A DNA stretch of 64,000 nt from assembly GCA_027490215.1 (NCBI GenBank), contig JAIXYO010000066.1:62001-126000 (forward strand), read 5' to 3'. The notes under the pieces were generated by a model. The model was given only the letters and a program-made list of their open reading frames with translations. It did not search any database and was not told the DNA's origin. Shown piece after piece: positions 19,484-28,490 of the stretch. This stretch comes from Rubrivivax sp. GTDB lineage: Bacteria; Pseudomonadota; Gammaproteobacteria; Burkholderiales; Burkholderiaceae_C. Each line of letters starts with the position of its first letter. The first letter of the stretch is position 1. A program made the position numbers and the translations under genes.

Positions 19484-20164
19484 TTATCGAGCTGCGGGTT
19501 TGCGCGCCAGCACGTTGTAACAGTTGCCAGAAACTCCCTCGGTCACGATCTCGAACCCTGCGGCGATGATGCGCTGGCGAATGTCGTTGCGTTCATAGGG
19601 CGTGTACAGGATTCCCTTGCGCATGCCCCAGCGATTGATGCGCTCGGCGAGCGGGCGAAGCGGCCAGCGTCCTCGGGGGAAGAGCAGCACATTCGCGGCC
19701 ATCGTTCCGCCGGGCTTGAGTACCCGCAACACGCCGCGCATGCCGCCATCGACATCCGGAAAACAATGCACGGCATTTGCCACGTTGGCTGTGTCGAATG
19801 AGTCCGCTGCGAAAGGCATCTCCGCGACATCAGCATGCAGGAATTCGAGGTCGGGCTTGCCAGCAAAACGGTGTCGCGCGCCGGCCAGCATCGGTTCGGC
19901 GTAATCGACCCCGACCACCTGAACGTTCGGAAGTTTCTTCCAGCGGCGCCAGTGGAAGATCAACTCGAGCAGCGTGCCTGTACCACAGGCCACTTCGAGA
20001 TGTTGCGCGCCGAAATTCGGACCGAAGAAGCGCAACTGCTCGGTCAGAGTGCTGTTGTAAGCGAAGGTGAGGATGAAGAAGCCACGGACGTCGTACCACC
20101 ACGGCTCGGACTTGTAGGCGGCTGCAATGGCCTCCCGGCTCTTCGGTGTCGTCGGGGTTTGCAT
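19484..20164 (-). CDS. Class I SAM-dependent methyltransferase
   Basis: A 226-residue methyltransferase with motif I LEVACGTGTLLEL, the acidic residue in VVGVDYAEPML and the later DTANVANAVHCF segment of the Methyltransf_11 family. The ATG at 20164 has an AGGATC site just before it. It is the first gene of a two-gene minus-strand operon with the ThiF-like gene. Nothing in the sequence fixes the acceptor. Context suggests a product of the neighbouring acyl-amino-acid pathway, or a quinone-like lipid. No regulatory site was identified upstream on this strand. Confidence 0.8.
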   Translation of the reverse strand: MQTPTTPKSREAIAAAYKSEPWWYDVRGFFILTFAYNSTLTEQLRFFGPNFGAQHLEVACGTGTLLELIFHWRRWKKLPNVQVVGVDYAEPMLAGARHRFAGKPDLEFLHADVAEMPFAADSFDTANVANAVHCFPDVDGGMRGVLRVLKPGGTMAANVLLFPRGRWPLRPLAERINRWGMRKGILYTPYERNDIRQRIIAAGFEIVTEGVSGNCYNVLARKPAAR

Positions 20165-20364
20165 TGGTTGATCCTGGGTGTAGATCGCATCTCCCGGCCT
20201 TGGGCGGGGCTCAACTGGCTTTTAGGTTGAGACCATAGCCTGAAAAAGTTCATTGATCCGAAAGGTAGGTCGGGAAGCGGCAGGGATGTCGGAAAAACTT
20301 ACATCAGATTGGAGCCTTTTCGAAGAATCTCCCTAAGTGATTGATTCGTATGGGTTTAATTTTC

Positions 20365-20380
20365 TGGCACGACTGGTGCT
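20365..20380 (+). promoter_or_regulatory. Sigma-54 (-24/-12) promoter of the PEP-CTERM gene
   Basis: TGGCACGACTGGTGCT matches the RpoN consensus TGGCACRNNNNTTGCW at every defined base but one, with the invariant GG and GC ten bases apart. It ends 51 bases before the start codon, leaving room for a normal leader. PEP-CTERM genes in several betaproteobacteria depend on RpoN with the PrsK/PrsR pair, which agrees with this. PrsK/PrsR are not in the window. No other element was identified in the 267-base gap 20165-20431. Confidence 0.8.
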
Positions 20381-20431
20381 TAAAGAGTCTCGTGAGTGAT
20401 TCACTCGACCCCAACCCCTCTGGAGGATCTG

Positions 20432-21235
20432 ATGTCTAAGTATCTTGTTTCCATCGTCGCAACTGCCGCCGCTCTGGCGTGTGGTTCTGCGTCCGCTGCA
20501 ATTTTCGAAGAGTTTACGGTCAATGAAACCGTGATTCCTGGTGCCAATGTTTTCAGTCTTGCCAACGCAACTTTGAAGGCTGGCAAGTTGAACGGCTCTT
20601 ACACCGAGGCTCTGACGGTCACGGGCCCAGGAACCTTCGCGGCTTCGGCGTTTGCGAACTTCAGCCAATTTCTGGATACCAACGGCGGCGCTACGGTGAC
20701 CAGCTTGCTGAACTCTTTTGATCCGATTGGCGGCTACAGGATTTACGCGGTGTTTTCGGCTTCCGGCAGCATCACAGGGCCTAACACCTTTGCTTCTAAC
20801 AACAATGCATTTGACCTTTTTCTGGACCCGGGCTCGGACACAACGGGTTCCGTGACAAACGGTACCTTGCCCGCAGTCTTGGCCAACAACGGCGAAGACA
20901 TCTTGCTCGCGTCCGCAGGTGCGGCTCTGTTCTCCAGTGCCGGTACGGGCAATTTGAATGGCCCTCCTGGCGCCTTCAACATTGATTTCACAGACTTCAC
21001 GTTGACCGCCTTCGGCAAAACGGTTTTTGTGGCCCCCGATCCCTTCTTCCTGAACGTTCGCGTGAATGGAGACTATGACGGTGTCAATCCAACTACTGAT
21101 CCTGTCACCAGGTTCATCACTGGTGATGTGAGCGCGAATTTTGCGGTTCCTGAGCCAGGCAGCCTGGCCTTGGTTGGTTTGGCCCTCTTGGGTGCTGGCG
21201 TTGCAAGCCGTCGCTCTGCATCAAAGAAGAAGTAA
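20432..21235 (+). CDS. PEP-CTERM sorting-domain surface/exported protein
   Basis: A 267-residue secreted protein: signal peptide (residues 1-23, ending SASA), a low-complexity Ser/Thr/Asn/Gly-rich body without cysteines, and a C-terminal sorting signal. The signal is the motif VPEP at 239-242, a hydrophobic helix, then RRS and three lysines. Such proteins are cleaved by an exosortase (EpsH/XrtA) and help build extracellular matrix or flocs. The start at 20432 follows TGGAGG. It is transcribed from a sigma-54 type promoter and ends at a strong terminator. The body has no recognisable catalytic domain. Exosortase is not in this window. Confidence 0.9.
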   Translation: MSKYLVSIVATAAALACGSASAAIFEEFTVNETVIPGANVFSLANATLKAGKLNGSYTEALTVTGPGTFAASAFANFSQFLDTNGGATVTSLLNSFDPIGGYRIYAVFSASGSITGPNTFASNNNAFDLFLDPGSDTTGSVTNGTLPAVLANNGEDILLASAGAALFSSAGTGNLNGPPGAFNIDFTDFTLTAFGKTVFVAPDPFFLNVRVNGDYDGVNPTTDPVTRFITGDVSANFAVPEPGSLALVGLALLGAGVASRRSASKKK

Positions 21236-21250
21236 ATAGTTCTTCGAGCC

Positions 21251-21281
21251 AAAAGCCCCAGGGTTTGCCTGGGGCTTTTTT
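21251..21281 (+). terminator. Intrinsic terminator after the PEP-CTERM gene
   Basis: Twelve-bp perfect arms (AAAAGCCCCAGG / CCTGGGGCTTTT) with a 5-base loop, continuing into a T run. It lies 15 bases past the stop codon. The A-rich left arm also gives a T-rich tail on the other strand, but the convergent prsT gene ends more than 130 bases away. Confidence 0.93.
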
Positions 21282-21414
21282 GTTTCTGAGTGAACTCTTG
21301 AAGCGGTGGGAGCACTTGAAACGAACACGTCAGGTCATGCTCTGATGAGGTCTGCAGTGGGCAGTCGGGTGACGGCCAACATGGCAAAGCCTGAGCCGAT
21401 CCTGAATGTTCGCC

Positions 21415-24189
21415 TTACATCGCGTTGATGAGCGCTGCCACTTCGGCATGAACGGGCAGCTTGTCGCCCAGTTTGGCCAGCGCATCAAGCTCTGAGCGAG
21501 CCTTCGCTTTATCGCCAGAGGCCAGATAGATTTTGGCCAGATTCAGCTTGAATCCGGCGTTTGCAGGTTCTGCCAGCAGCACCTTGGTCTGCAGTTCGAT
21601 GGCCTTGGCATGCTGCCCCTTGTCGGAAAGCAACATGGCCCAGGTGTCCATCAGTGCGGGCTGATTCGGAGCGATCTGGTTGGCCTTTTCGGCATAGCCG
21701 ATGGCGTTGTCTCTGCGGAGTTGCTGGCTGACCCAAGCCAGGTTGTTCAGGGCCGCAGCGTTGTTGGGTTGGGCTTGAATGACGCCCAGGTAATGGGCTT
21801 CTGCAGCTCTGTAGTCCTTGCGTTCCGTCGCTACTGCGCCAAGGTAAAACAGAAAGCGGGCGTCCTTGGGGTGTGTTTTGACCCAGGTGGCAGCCAACCG
21901 TTCTGCCTCGGCCGCCTTGCCAGCTTCCACCGTGACGGCGTGCAGCTTGATAGCGAGTTCCGGCGCCTCGGCGACCTTCAAGCCTGAACGGTAGGCGACA
22001 GTTGCGGCATCCCAGTTTTTCTGGGCCGCTTGAATGTCTCCTTCGAATACAAAACCTGCACTTTCGTTCGAACGCTGCTTTTGCACGGTGCGCGCCACCG
22101 CCATGGCCTGCGGATACTCCTTGCGCTCCAGATTCAGCAGGATCAGTTGGCGCTGTGCCTCCAGAAAATCCGGCTTCAAGTCCAGCGCCTTGCGCAGACT
22201 CTTCTCGGCGGACGAGGCGTTCTTGTTGGCGTGTTGGACCGCCGCGAGCCGTAGCAGGGCTTGTGCCGACAAGGGCTGAGCTTCCACCAATTTGGCGAAA
22301 GTCGTTGACGCTTGGTTGAGATCGCCGGAAGCCTGCTGTGCTCTACCCAGTGCGTCCAGCAGTTCTGGACTGCCAGGTACTCCGGTGATCGCACTCTGCG
22401 CGGCTGCAAGGGCGAGCTTGCTGTCGTTGGCACGCAAATGCAGTTCGATCAGCAGCAGGCGCGGCGCCACGTCCGTGGGGTTGGCATCGACGGCCTTGGT
22501 CAGCAGCCCGGCCACTTCTTCCTTGCCAGCGCCTTGCAGAGCTGCGAGTTCGGCCAGAGCCAACAAGGCCTGGCCCTGCTTCGGGTTCTTTGCCAGCAGG
22601 CTTTCAAACCGCTTTTTCGCATCGGCGGGTTTCATGTCGATCATGTCCAGCGTAGCCAGGCTGGCGGCGGCGGAAAAGTACGACGGGTCCAGCACCAGTG
22701 CTTGCTCGAAGCTCTTGCGCGCAGCCGCAGTGTCCTTTTGCGCCAGTTGAATTTGACCGCGTAGGTTGGCAGCCAACGGCTTGTCTGGTTGCTTGGCTTC
22801 CAGTTTGGAGACCGCTGCCAAAGCCTTGCCGAAGTCCTTGCGCTGCAGGTGCGCGCTGATCAAGGTCAGGTCGGCATCGGGTGCGCTGTTCGATTCGGCG
22901 ATGCTTTCGAGTTCATCGAAAGCGCTGTTGTCGTTTCTGCCGCTCGATAGATGGGCCACGGCCAACGCGGTGCGCGTGGCTACGTTGTTCGGATCGGCTT
23001 TCAGTGCTTTCGAAAAGTATTCTTCAGCCGCCTTGGTGTCACCATTCTGAAGATAGACCTGCCCGGCAAGGCCAAAAAATCTCGGATCCAGGCCATCCTT
23101 ACGAGTGATGGCTTTCAAGGTGTCCAGCGCCTTGCGGGCCTGACCTGACTGCAGGTATGTGTTGATCAGCAGTCGTTGCGACAACACGCTTTGTGGTTCA
23201 GCCTGGGCGGCCCGCGTCAGATAGATCTCGGCCTGTGCGAGCGAGTTGGTTTTCAACTCAATGGCGCCGGCCAGTTGCAGAATACGCGCATTGTTCGATG
23301 CCAGTCGCAATAACTCCTCTGCCAACTGCCGCGCCAGTTTGTAATCCTTCTTTTGATAGGCCAGTTGCGCTTCCGCATATTTGGCCTCCGCGCTCTTGGG
23401 TGCCAGCTTCTTGATTTGATCGAGCTGGATCGAGGCCTCTTCAAGCTTGTTTTTATCCAACAGGACGGCCAGCACCGCCAAATGGCCAATCACGAACTTC
23501 GGGTTGACCTCGATGGATTTTCGATAAGCCGCCAGCGCGTCGTCGGTTTTGCCCTGGGCGTATAGGAAGATGTCGCCCTTGAGCTTCCAGGCCTCGGCGT
23601 TGGACGGGGCTTTCGTCAGGATGTCCGCCATTGCCACCATCGCGCCGTCGATGTCGCGCGCTGCTACCTTTTGCCGTGCATTGAGCATCAACGCGGGCAC
23701 GTGATTCGGGTCAGCAGCCAGTGCGGCAGCCAAGGCGGCCTCGGCCTCTTGCGGCTTGCCGAGGCTGTTCTGTGCGATGGCCAACGAGGTCTGAAGGCTG
23801 GCGTCGGCAGATGGTTGATTCAGCTTTGTGGAGCCAAACTGATCCACTATCTTTTGAGCTTGACCCAGGAGCACCAGCGTGCGGGCTAATTCAGGCACAA
23901 CGATCGGTTCGGAATACTTCGCCGCTAGCGCCTTGCGAAACTCAATTTCAGCGCCAGTGGGGTTCCCTTCTTCCAGCAGGATCTTTCCGAGCAGGAACCG
24001 GGCTTCTCCGAGGTCGGGATTCGCTTGCAGCGCGTTCTTCAATTGAATCTGCGCCGACTTGTTGTCGCTCTTCTGAATGAACTCCTTCGCCGACACAAGC
24101 TGTTGTTCGGGGGATTGGTTGCTGCAGGCCGTGAGAAGAACCGAAGCAACGAGTGCAGTCAGCAGCGACTTTTTGTGGAGTGGTTTCAT
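21415..24189 (-). CDS. prsT: PEP-CTERM system TPR-repeat lipoprotein PrsT
   Basis: A 924-residue lipoprotein. The signal peptide ends in the lipobox LLTAC, with lipidated Cys22. The rest is almost wholly tetratricopeptide-type helical repeats (recurring A-x-x-x-Y/F-x-K-A-L-x-x-x-P units such as YFSKALKADPNN and SFEQALVLDPSYF). Length and layout match PrsT, the TPR lipoprotein that accompanies exosortase/PEP-CTERM loci, thought to help export of the associated polysaccharide at the outer membrane. It is convergent with the PEP-CTERM gene. Base composition is slightly less GC-rich than flanking housekeeping genes. Confidence 0.88.
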   Translation of the reverse strand: MKPLHKKSLLTALVASVLLTACSNQSPEQQLVSAKEFIQKSDNKSAQIQLKNALQANPDLGEARFLLGKILLEEGNPTGAEIEFRKALAAKYSEPIVVPELARTLVLLGQAQKIVDQFGSTKLNQPSADASLQTSLAIAQNSLGKPQEAEAALAAALAADPNHVPALMLNARQKVAARDIDGAMVAMADILTKAPSNAEAWKLKGDIFLYAQGKTDDALAAYRKSIEVNPKFVIGHLAVLAVLLDKNKLEEASIQLDQIKKLAPKSAEAKYAEAQLAYQKKDYKLARQLAEELLRLASNNARILQLAGAIELKTNSLAQAEIYLTRAAQAEPQSVLSQRLLINTYLQSGQARKALDTLKAITRKDGLDPRFFGLAGQVYLQNGDTKAAEEYFSKALKADPNNVATRTALAVAHLSSGRNDNSAFDELESIAESNSAPDADLTLISAHLQRKDFGKALAAVSKLEAKQPDKPLAANLRGQIQLAQKDTAAARKSFEQALVLDPSYFSAAASLATLDMIDMKPADAKKRFESLLAKNPKQGQALLALAELAALQGAGKEEVAGLLTKAVDANPTDVAPRLLLIELHLRANDSKLALAAAQSAITGVPGSPELLDALGRAQQASGDLNQASTTFAKLVEAQPLSAQALLRLAAVQHANKNASSAEKSLRKALDLKPDFLEAQRQLILLNLERKEYPQAMAVARTVQKQRSNESAGFVFEGDIQAAQKNWDAATVAYRSGLKVAEAPELAIKLHAVTVEAGKAAEAERLAATWVKTHPKDARFLFYLGAVATERKDYRAAEAHYLGVIQAQPNNAAALNNLAWVSQQLRRDNAIGYAEKANQIAPNQPALMDTWAMLLSDKGQHAKAIELQTKVLLAEPANAGFKLNLAKIYLASGDKAKARSELDALAKLGDKLPVHAEVAALINAM

Positions 24190-24450
24190 TTTCGATCCGT
24201 TGAGGCCCGTGGCGTCGACAGATGGCGCAGATATTCCTGCCCCACAGCCGCCAGCCGACGGATCATCGCTCGAAATTCACAGCTCGCCGGTTCACAACAT
24301 GCTGCGGTCACCAGTGAGCATTAAATTCCTCACGATGTAGGGCAGCGTCCGCGGTGTCCGAGGAGGAACGCTCTGCCAGGAGGCAGACCACTCTGTTCGA
24401 AGGTAGGTCGGCTCGCCCACGGCGGCACTCAACGGGAGCACTCCCCGGCT
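24190..24450. other. Intergenic region between prsT and the dioxygenase gene
   Basis: No gene was recognised in these 261 bases. A perfect 6-bp hairpin with a 4-base loop (TCTGCC/GGCAGA, 24372-24387) lies downstream of the dioxygenase gene on the minus strand, but it has no T run, so it is at most a weak terminator. The prsT promoter must lie on its 5' side. No sigma-54 pattern with the right GG/GC spacing was found there. Confidence 0.4.
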
Positions 24451-25254
24451 TCAGCGGCCTCCGAACCGGTAGCTCGACACCGTGATACCGCCGAAGAAAT
24501 CGTCCTGGTGGTACACACGGGTCGCCCGGTCGTCGCCCGCAGCGCCAACGGCCACCATCAGGGGCAGGAGATGATCCTCCCTCGGGTGCGCGAGCCGAGC
24601 CGCCGGGGCGCTCTCCCAGTTGATCAGGCGGGTGATGCGCTCGGCGGGGCTGGAGGCGACCAGGGTCTGCTGCAACCACAGGTCGAATGCCGCGGAAGGG
24701 TCCCTGGCCTGGGGCCCGAACTCGCGCAGGTTGTGATAGCTCAAGCCGCTGCCCAGTATCAGGATCCCTTCGTCTCGCAGCGGCGCCAACGCGCGGCCGA
24801 CGGCAATGTGATCCTTCGGCTCGTACCCGTGCCGCAAGGACAGTTGGAGCACCGGAACGTTGGCTTGCGGGTAGATCACCGCCAATGGCGAGAACGTGCC
24901 GTGGTCGAACCCGCGCAACGGATCCAGCCTCGCTGCAAAGCCTGCGTCTTCGATGAGCCTGCGCACGCGTTCGGCGGTTCGTGGAGAGCCGGGCGCCGGG
25001 TAGGTGATGCCGTAGGTGTGCTGCGGGAAGCCAGCGTAGTCGTAGACCATCGGCGGCTGGGGGCTCGACATCGCGGTGAACTCGTGTTCTTCCCAATGCC
25101 CCGAGATCACAAGCACCGCTTGCGGTGTTTCGCCGATCTGGCCCGGCATCGCCTTCAGAGATGCCTCGAGCTGGTCGTAGGCGCCATTCGACTCGCTCTT
25201 CATCCAGGGCCAGGGGCCGCCGCCATGCGAGATGAAATAGGTCGGCAGTGTCAT
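24451..25254 (-). CDS. DODA/LigB-type extradiol ring-cleavage dioxygenase (YgiD-like)
   Basis: A 267-residue protein of the class III extradiol dioxygenase (LigB/DODA) family. It has the N-terminal metal-site histidine in YFISHGGGPWPWM, the second-site VISGHWEEHEF, the central SLRHG and ILGSGLSYHNLREF, and the C-terminal HPREDHLLPLMVAVGAAGDD. E. coli YgiD cleaves L-DOPA in this way. The physiological substrate here is unknown. The start at 25254 is chosen because the residues before it have no family match. It lies 67 bases downstream of the oleate hydratase gene on the same strand. Confidence 0.85.
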   Translation of the reverse strand: MTLPTYFISHGGGPWPWMKSESNGAYDQLEASLKAMPGQIGETPQAVLVISGHWEEHEFTAMSSPQPPMVYDYAGFPQHTYGITYPAPGSPRTAERVRRLIEDAGFAARLDPLRGFDHGTFSPLAVIYPQANVPVLQLSLRHGYEPKDHIAVGRALAPLRDEGILILGSGLSYHNLREFGPQARDPSAAFDLWLQQTLVASSPAERITRLINWESAPAARLAHPREDHLLPLMVAVGAAGDDRATRVYHQDDFFGGITVSSYRFGGR

Positions 25255-25321
25255 GGCATTCAGCTTAGCGCCTGTCCCGCCGGCCACTGCGATCGACGCT
25301 GGATCTCGCGCGCGCCCAACG

Positions 25322-26893
25322 CTACTTCAGTGCCTTCACCAGCGCATCGAACTGTGCATGCAGTGACCTGTCGTGCGGGGTCACCGGCGGAACCGGCTTC
25401 GTGATGCCGAGCAACTGGTAGACCGCCATCTGCGCGGCCCGCACCGAGAACTCGACCGTGAAGACGGTATCCAGCGGGATCTCGACGAACTGGCTGATGA
25501 AGGCGAAGTTCTTCGTGTCTGGCGGCACCGGCAGTGGGCGGTCTCCGGGCGCGCGGGGCATGAACATGCTGGTGATGTAAGGCATGCGGCAGGGGATGCA
25601 GTTGGCCGTGGCCACCGTGTCCAGATCGAAGCGCAGATGGCCGGAGAGCTCCTGCAGCAGTTCTGCTCCCGTGCAGTCGGCCATGGCTTTTGGAACGAAG
25701 TTGCCGATGCGGTCGGGGAACAGCCCGTAGCCCCAGAACACCTGCACACCAGCCGGCTGATTGGCGAAGTGTGGCTGGTGCGCCAGCACGATCGACATCA
25801 GCCAGTTCGAGCCCTTGAAGGTCACCAGCCCACCGGTGCCCGCCTCGTTGCCGCTGAAGCGCTGCATCTGCTCGAAGAAGACGGAGTCCCGGAGCGTGAC
25901 GGTGAACGAGGCCCAGTCTGATTGCGCGACGCAGCTGTTGAACACGGCCGGCTTGCCGAATGACGGCCGGCCATCGGCGAGCTTTTCCCACAGGCTCCAG
26001 CTGCCGTTGTGGGCCTTCTTCAGTTTGGCGGGCGCTGTCGTCATGGAACCCAGACTCGACGCATCGGTCATCGAGCCGTTCTGCAAGAACACCAGATCGC
26101 CTTCCTCCAGGATCATCGATTCGCTGCGACCCTTCAGAGTGCAGTGCAAACCAATGACCTCGAACCGACCTTCGGTGAGTTTGTGGTCGAGATCGGTCAC
26201 GGTGCAATCGTTGATCAACTGCACGCCTTGCGCCTCCAGCCAGCGATGCAGCGGAACGACCAGCGAGTCGTACTGATTCAGCACGGTGCGCTTGACGCCC
26301 GCCAGCGTCTCGATGCGCGAGAACTCCAGCATGAACCGGTGCAGATAGCGCCTGAACTCCACCGCGCTGTGCCACGGCTGGAAGGCGAAGGTGGTGACCC
26401 ACATGAACCAGAACTCGGTCTGGAAGAACGTTGGCGACAGGTGATCGGTGATGCAACTGGTGCCCAGCGAGGCTTCGTCAGCGCTGACCAGCCGGAGCAG
26501 TTCCACCCGGTCGTGCATCGAAAAGCCCATTGACGCCACCGGCACCTTCGCGCGGCGGCTGTCGACCAGGCGGGACATCGCGTGCGAGACATGCTTCTCG
26601 TTGAAGGCCAGCGTCTCGTCGAACACGCTGCGGCCCGGTTGCGAGAGCGAAGGGATGGACTTGAACAGATCCCAGGTGCACTCGTAGTTGTCCATGGTCA
26701 GCATGCGGCCGCCGCGCATCGAGTAGCCGCGCTCGGCGTCGCCTGAACCGTCGAGGCTGCCGCCCATCACCGAGCCGGTCTCCAGGATGCTGATCTGGCC
26801 GCCAGGCATGCCGCCGTCGCGGATCAGGAAGGCGGCGCCAGCCAAGGAGCCAATGCCCCCGCCGACAAAGTAGGCCTTGCGCGTCGATTTCAT
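25322..26893 (-). CDS. ohyA: Oleate hydratase (MCRA-family FAD enzyme)
   Basis: A 523-residue FAD-binding hydratase with the N-terminal dinucleotide motif FVGGGIGSLAGAAFLIRDG and the family-specific SRGGRM-like segment GYSMRGGRMLTMDNYECTWDLF. The start at 26893 follows the ribosome site AAGGAAGG. The enzyme adds water across the cis-9 double bond of oleic acid to give 10-hydroxystearate, a detoxification or lipid-modifying step at the membrane. The downstream dioxygenase may share its transcript. It is divergent from the Acg-type flavoprotein gene over 261 bases. Confidence 0.9.
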   Translation of the reverse strand: MKSTRKAYFVGGGIGSLAGAAFLIRDGGMPGGQISILETGSVMGGSLDGSGDAERGYSMRGGRMLTMDNYECTWDLFKSIPSLSQPGRSVFDETLAFNEKHVSHAMSRLVDSRRAKVPVASMGFSMHDRVELLRLVSADEASLGTSCITDHLSPTFFQTEFWFMWVTTFAFQPWHSAVEFRRYLHRFMLEFSRIETLAGVKRTVLNQYDSLVVPLHRWLEAQGVQLINDCTVTDLDHKLTEGRFEVIGLHCTLKGRSESMILEEGDLVFLQNGSMTDASSLGSMTTAPAKLKKAHNGSWSLWEKLADGRPSFGKPAVFNSCVAQSDWASFTVTLRDSVFFEQMQRFSGNEAGTGGLVTFKGSNWLMSIVLAHQPHFANQPAGVQVFWGYGLFPDRIGNFVPKAMADCTGAELLQELSGHLRFDLDTVATANCIPCRMPYITSMFMPRAPGDRPLPVPPDTKNFAFISQFVEIPLDTVFTVEFSVRAAQMAVYQLLGITKPVPPVTPHDRSLHAQFDALVKALK

Positions 26894-27154
26894 GATGTCG
26901 CCTTCCTTGGGGTTGCTGTGCTGCTTGCGGGTGAACGCTGGAGCCTGTTCTTTCCCGCGTGCCCTGTCTGTGCGACAGCCAACGTGTGTCGAAGCCCTCA
27001 GTTCTGCAGTGTTCGCTGCCGCACTGTTCACCAGCTTGCTCGTACGTACGCTGTGACGTTCGCCCCTGCCAATTCAGCACGGCCCGATGCATTTCCAACT
27101 GGAGTTCACGATGAACCCGAAGAGCCCCCAGAAAACTCCCCACACGCCGACGCC

Positions 27155-28306
27155 ATGATGCAAAGTGATGCGCTGACAACCCTTCGCCGGCGGCAGTTCA
27201 TGGCGGCTGCGCCCGCGTTGCTGCTCGGCGCGTCGATGCTGCCCGGATGTTCGCGAGCCGCCGACCCCGAAAGCTACGAGTCTGTCGCCGCACGGATCCG
27301 AAGGGCGGATGCCTCGGTCGGTATCGATCGCACGGTGCTCGCTCCCGCGCTGTCTGCCGAACTCGTGCACGAACTGGTGAGGTTCGCGACGCTGGCTCCA
27401 TCCAGCCACAACACCCAGTGCTGGAAGTTCGCGCAGGAAGACCTGGGGCTCACGATCGGGCCCGACGTGTCCAGGCGCTGCCCCGCGGTAGACCCCGACG
27501 ACCATCACGTATTCGTGACCCTGGGCTGCGCCGCCGAGAACCTGGCGCTTGCTGCACTGGCCCACGGGCTGCACGCCGAGGCCCGATTCGATGCGGTGAG
27601 CAGCGCCATCCACGTGGCGCTGTCACCCACGCGTGCGCAGGCCTCACCGCTGTTTCAGGCGATTCCCGCGCGGCAGTGCACGCGCGGCGACTATGACGGC
27701 AAGCCGCTGTCTGGCGAGGAGCTGAAGCTGCTTGAGCGCGCGGGCACGTCCAGCGGTGTGCGGATGCTGTTGCTGACCGATCGGCCGGCCATGGAGCGCG
27801 TGCTGGAGCACGTGATTCAGGGCAACACCGCCCAGCTGGCGGATCCTGCCTTCGTCAAGGAGCTTGAAGCGTGGATTCGCTTCAACCGCGCAGCGGCAGT
27901 GCGTACACGGGATGGTCTGTTCAGTGTGTGCTCAGGCAGCCCGAGCATCCCGACCTGGTTGGGCGACCTCGCCTTCGGTTTGCTTTTCACCGCCAAGGGC
28001 GAGAACGACAAATACGCGCGCCAGCTGCGCAGTTCGGCTGGCATTGCCGTGTTCGTGGGCGACGCAGCCGACAAGACCCATTGGGTGGCGGTGGGTCGCG
28101 CCTATGAGCGCTTTGCGCTGCAGGCCACGGCGCTCGGCATCCGCAACGCCTTCCTCAATCAACCGGTCGAGGTGGCGGCGGTGCGCTCGCCGTTCGCCGC
28201 GGCGCTCGGCCTGGCCGGGCTGCGGCCGGACCTGGTGGTGCGCTTTGGTCGCGGGCCGACCCTGCCACCGTCGCTGCGCCGGCCGGTCGAGGCGGTCATG
28301 GTGTGA
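27155..28306 (+). CDS. Acg-family FMN-binding oxidoreductase, twin-arginine exported
   Basis: A 383-residue nitroreductase-fold protein. The N-terminus has a twin-arginine-type signal (LRRRQFMAAAPALLLGA), with a possible lipidation Cys32 in SMLPGC. The body has the Acg-like FMN elements, LVRFATLAPSSHNTQCWKF near residue 70 and GLGIRNAFLNQPVEVAAVR-like sequence near the end. Relatives such as mycobacterial Acg bind FMN but often lack nitroreductase activity and may store the cofactor. ATG codons at 27155 and 27158 are both possible. The neighbouring divergent gene is oleate hydratase. Confidence 0.78.
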   Translation: MMQSDALTTLRRRQFMAAAPALLLGASMLPGCSRAADPESYESVAARIRRADASVGIDRTVLAPALSAELVHELVRFATLAPSSHNTQCWKFAQEDLGLTIGPDVSRRCPAVDPDDHHVFVTLGCAAENLALAALAHGLHAEARFDAVSSAIHVALSPTRAQASPLFQAIPARQCTRGDYDGKPLSGEELKLLERAGTSSGVRMLLLTDRPAMERVLEHVIQGNTAQLADPAFVKELEAWIRFNRAAAVRTRDGLFSVCSGSPSIPTWLGDLAFGLLFTAKGENDKYARQLRSSAGIAVFVGDAADKTHWVAVGRAYERFALQATALGIRNAFLNQPVEVAAVRSPFAAALGLAGLRPDLVVRFGRGPTLPPSLRRPVEAVMV

Positions 28307-28490
28307 AGGCGTGTGGTCGGGAACGGTGCGTTGGGCCCCGGGGGTACCAGACAACGCAAGAAAGTCTGATTGGACGGGCCCGTACGGACTATTCAAGCGC
28401 CGCGAGCCTTGTTCTGCATGACACAAAAGGTGAATAGGCTTCAGTGATCAGTCCCCCAAGGGACGGCGAATGTCCACAGGAGCATCGAGC

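Noticed and set aside
27111-27158. A 15-codon frame before the Acg-type gene, ending in a TGATG overlap
   Set aside because: It has a modest ribosome site (CTGGAG) and could couple translation, but the peptide has no features and such overlaps arise by chance in GC-rich DNA.
28335-28370. Inverted repeat with CGTTG/CAACG arms before the second sorted protein gene
   Set aside because: The loop is long and there is no T run, so terminator function downstream of the Acg-type gene is not supported.
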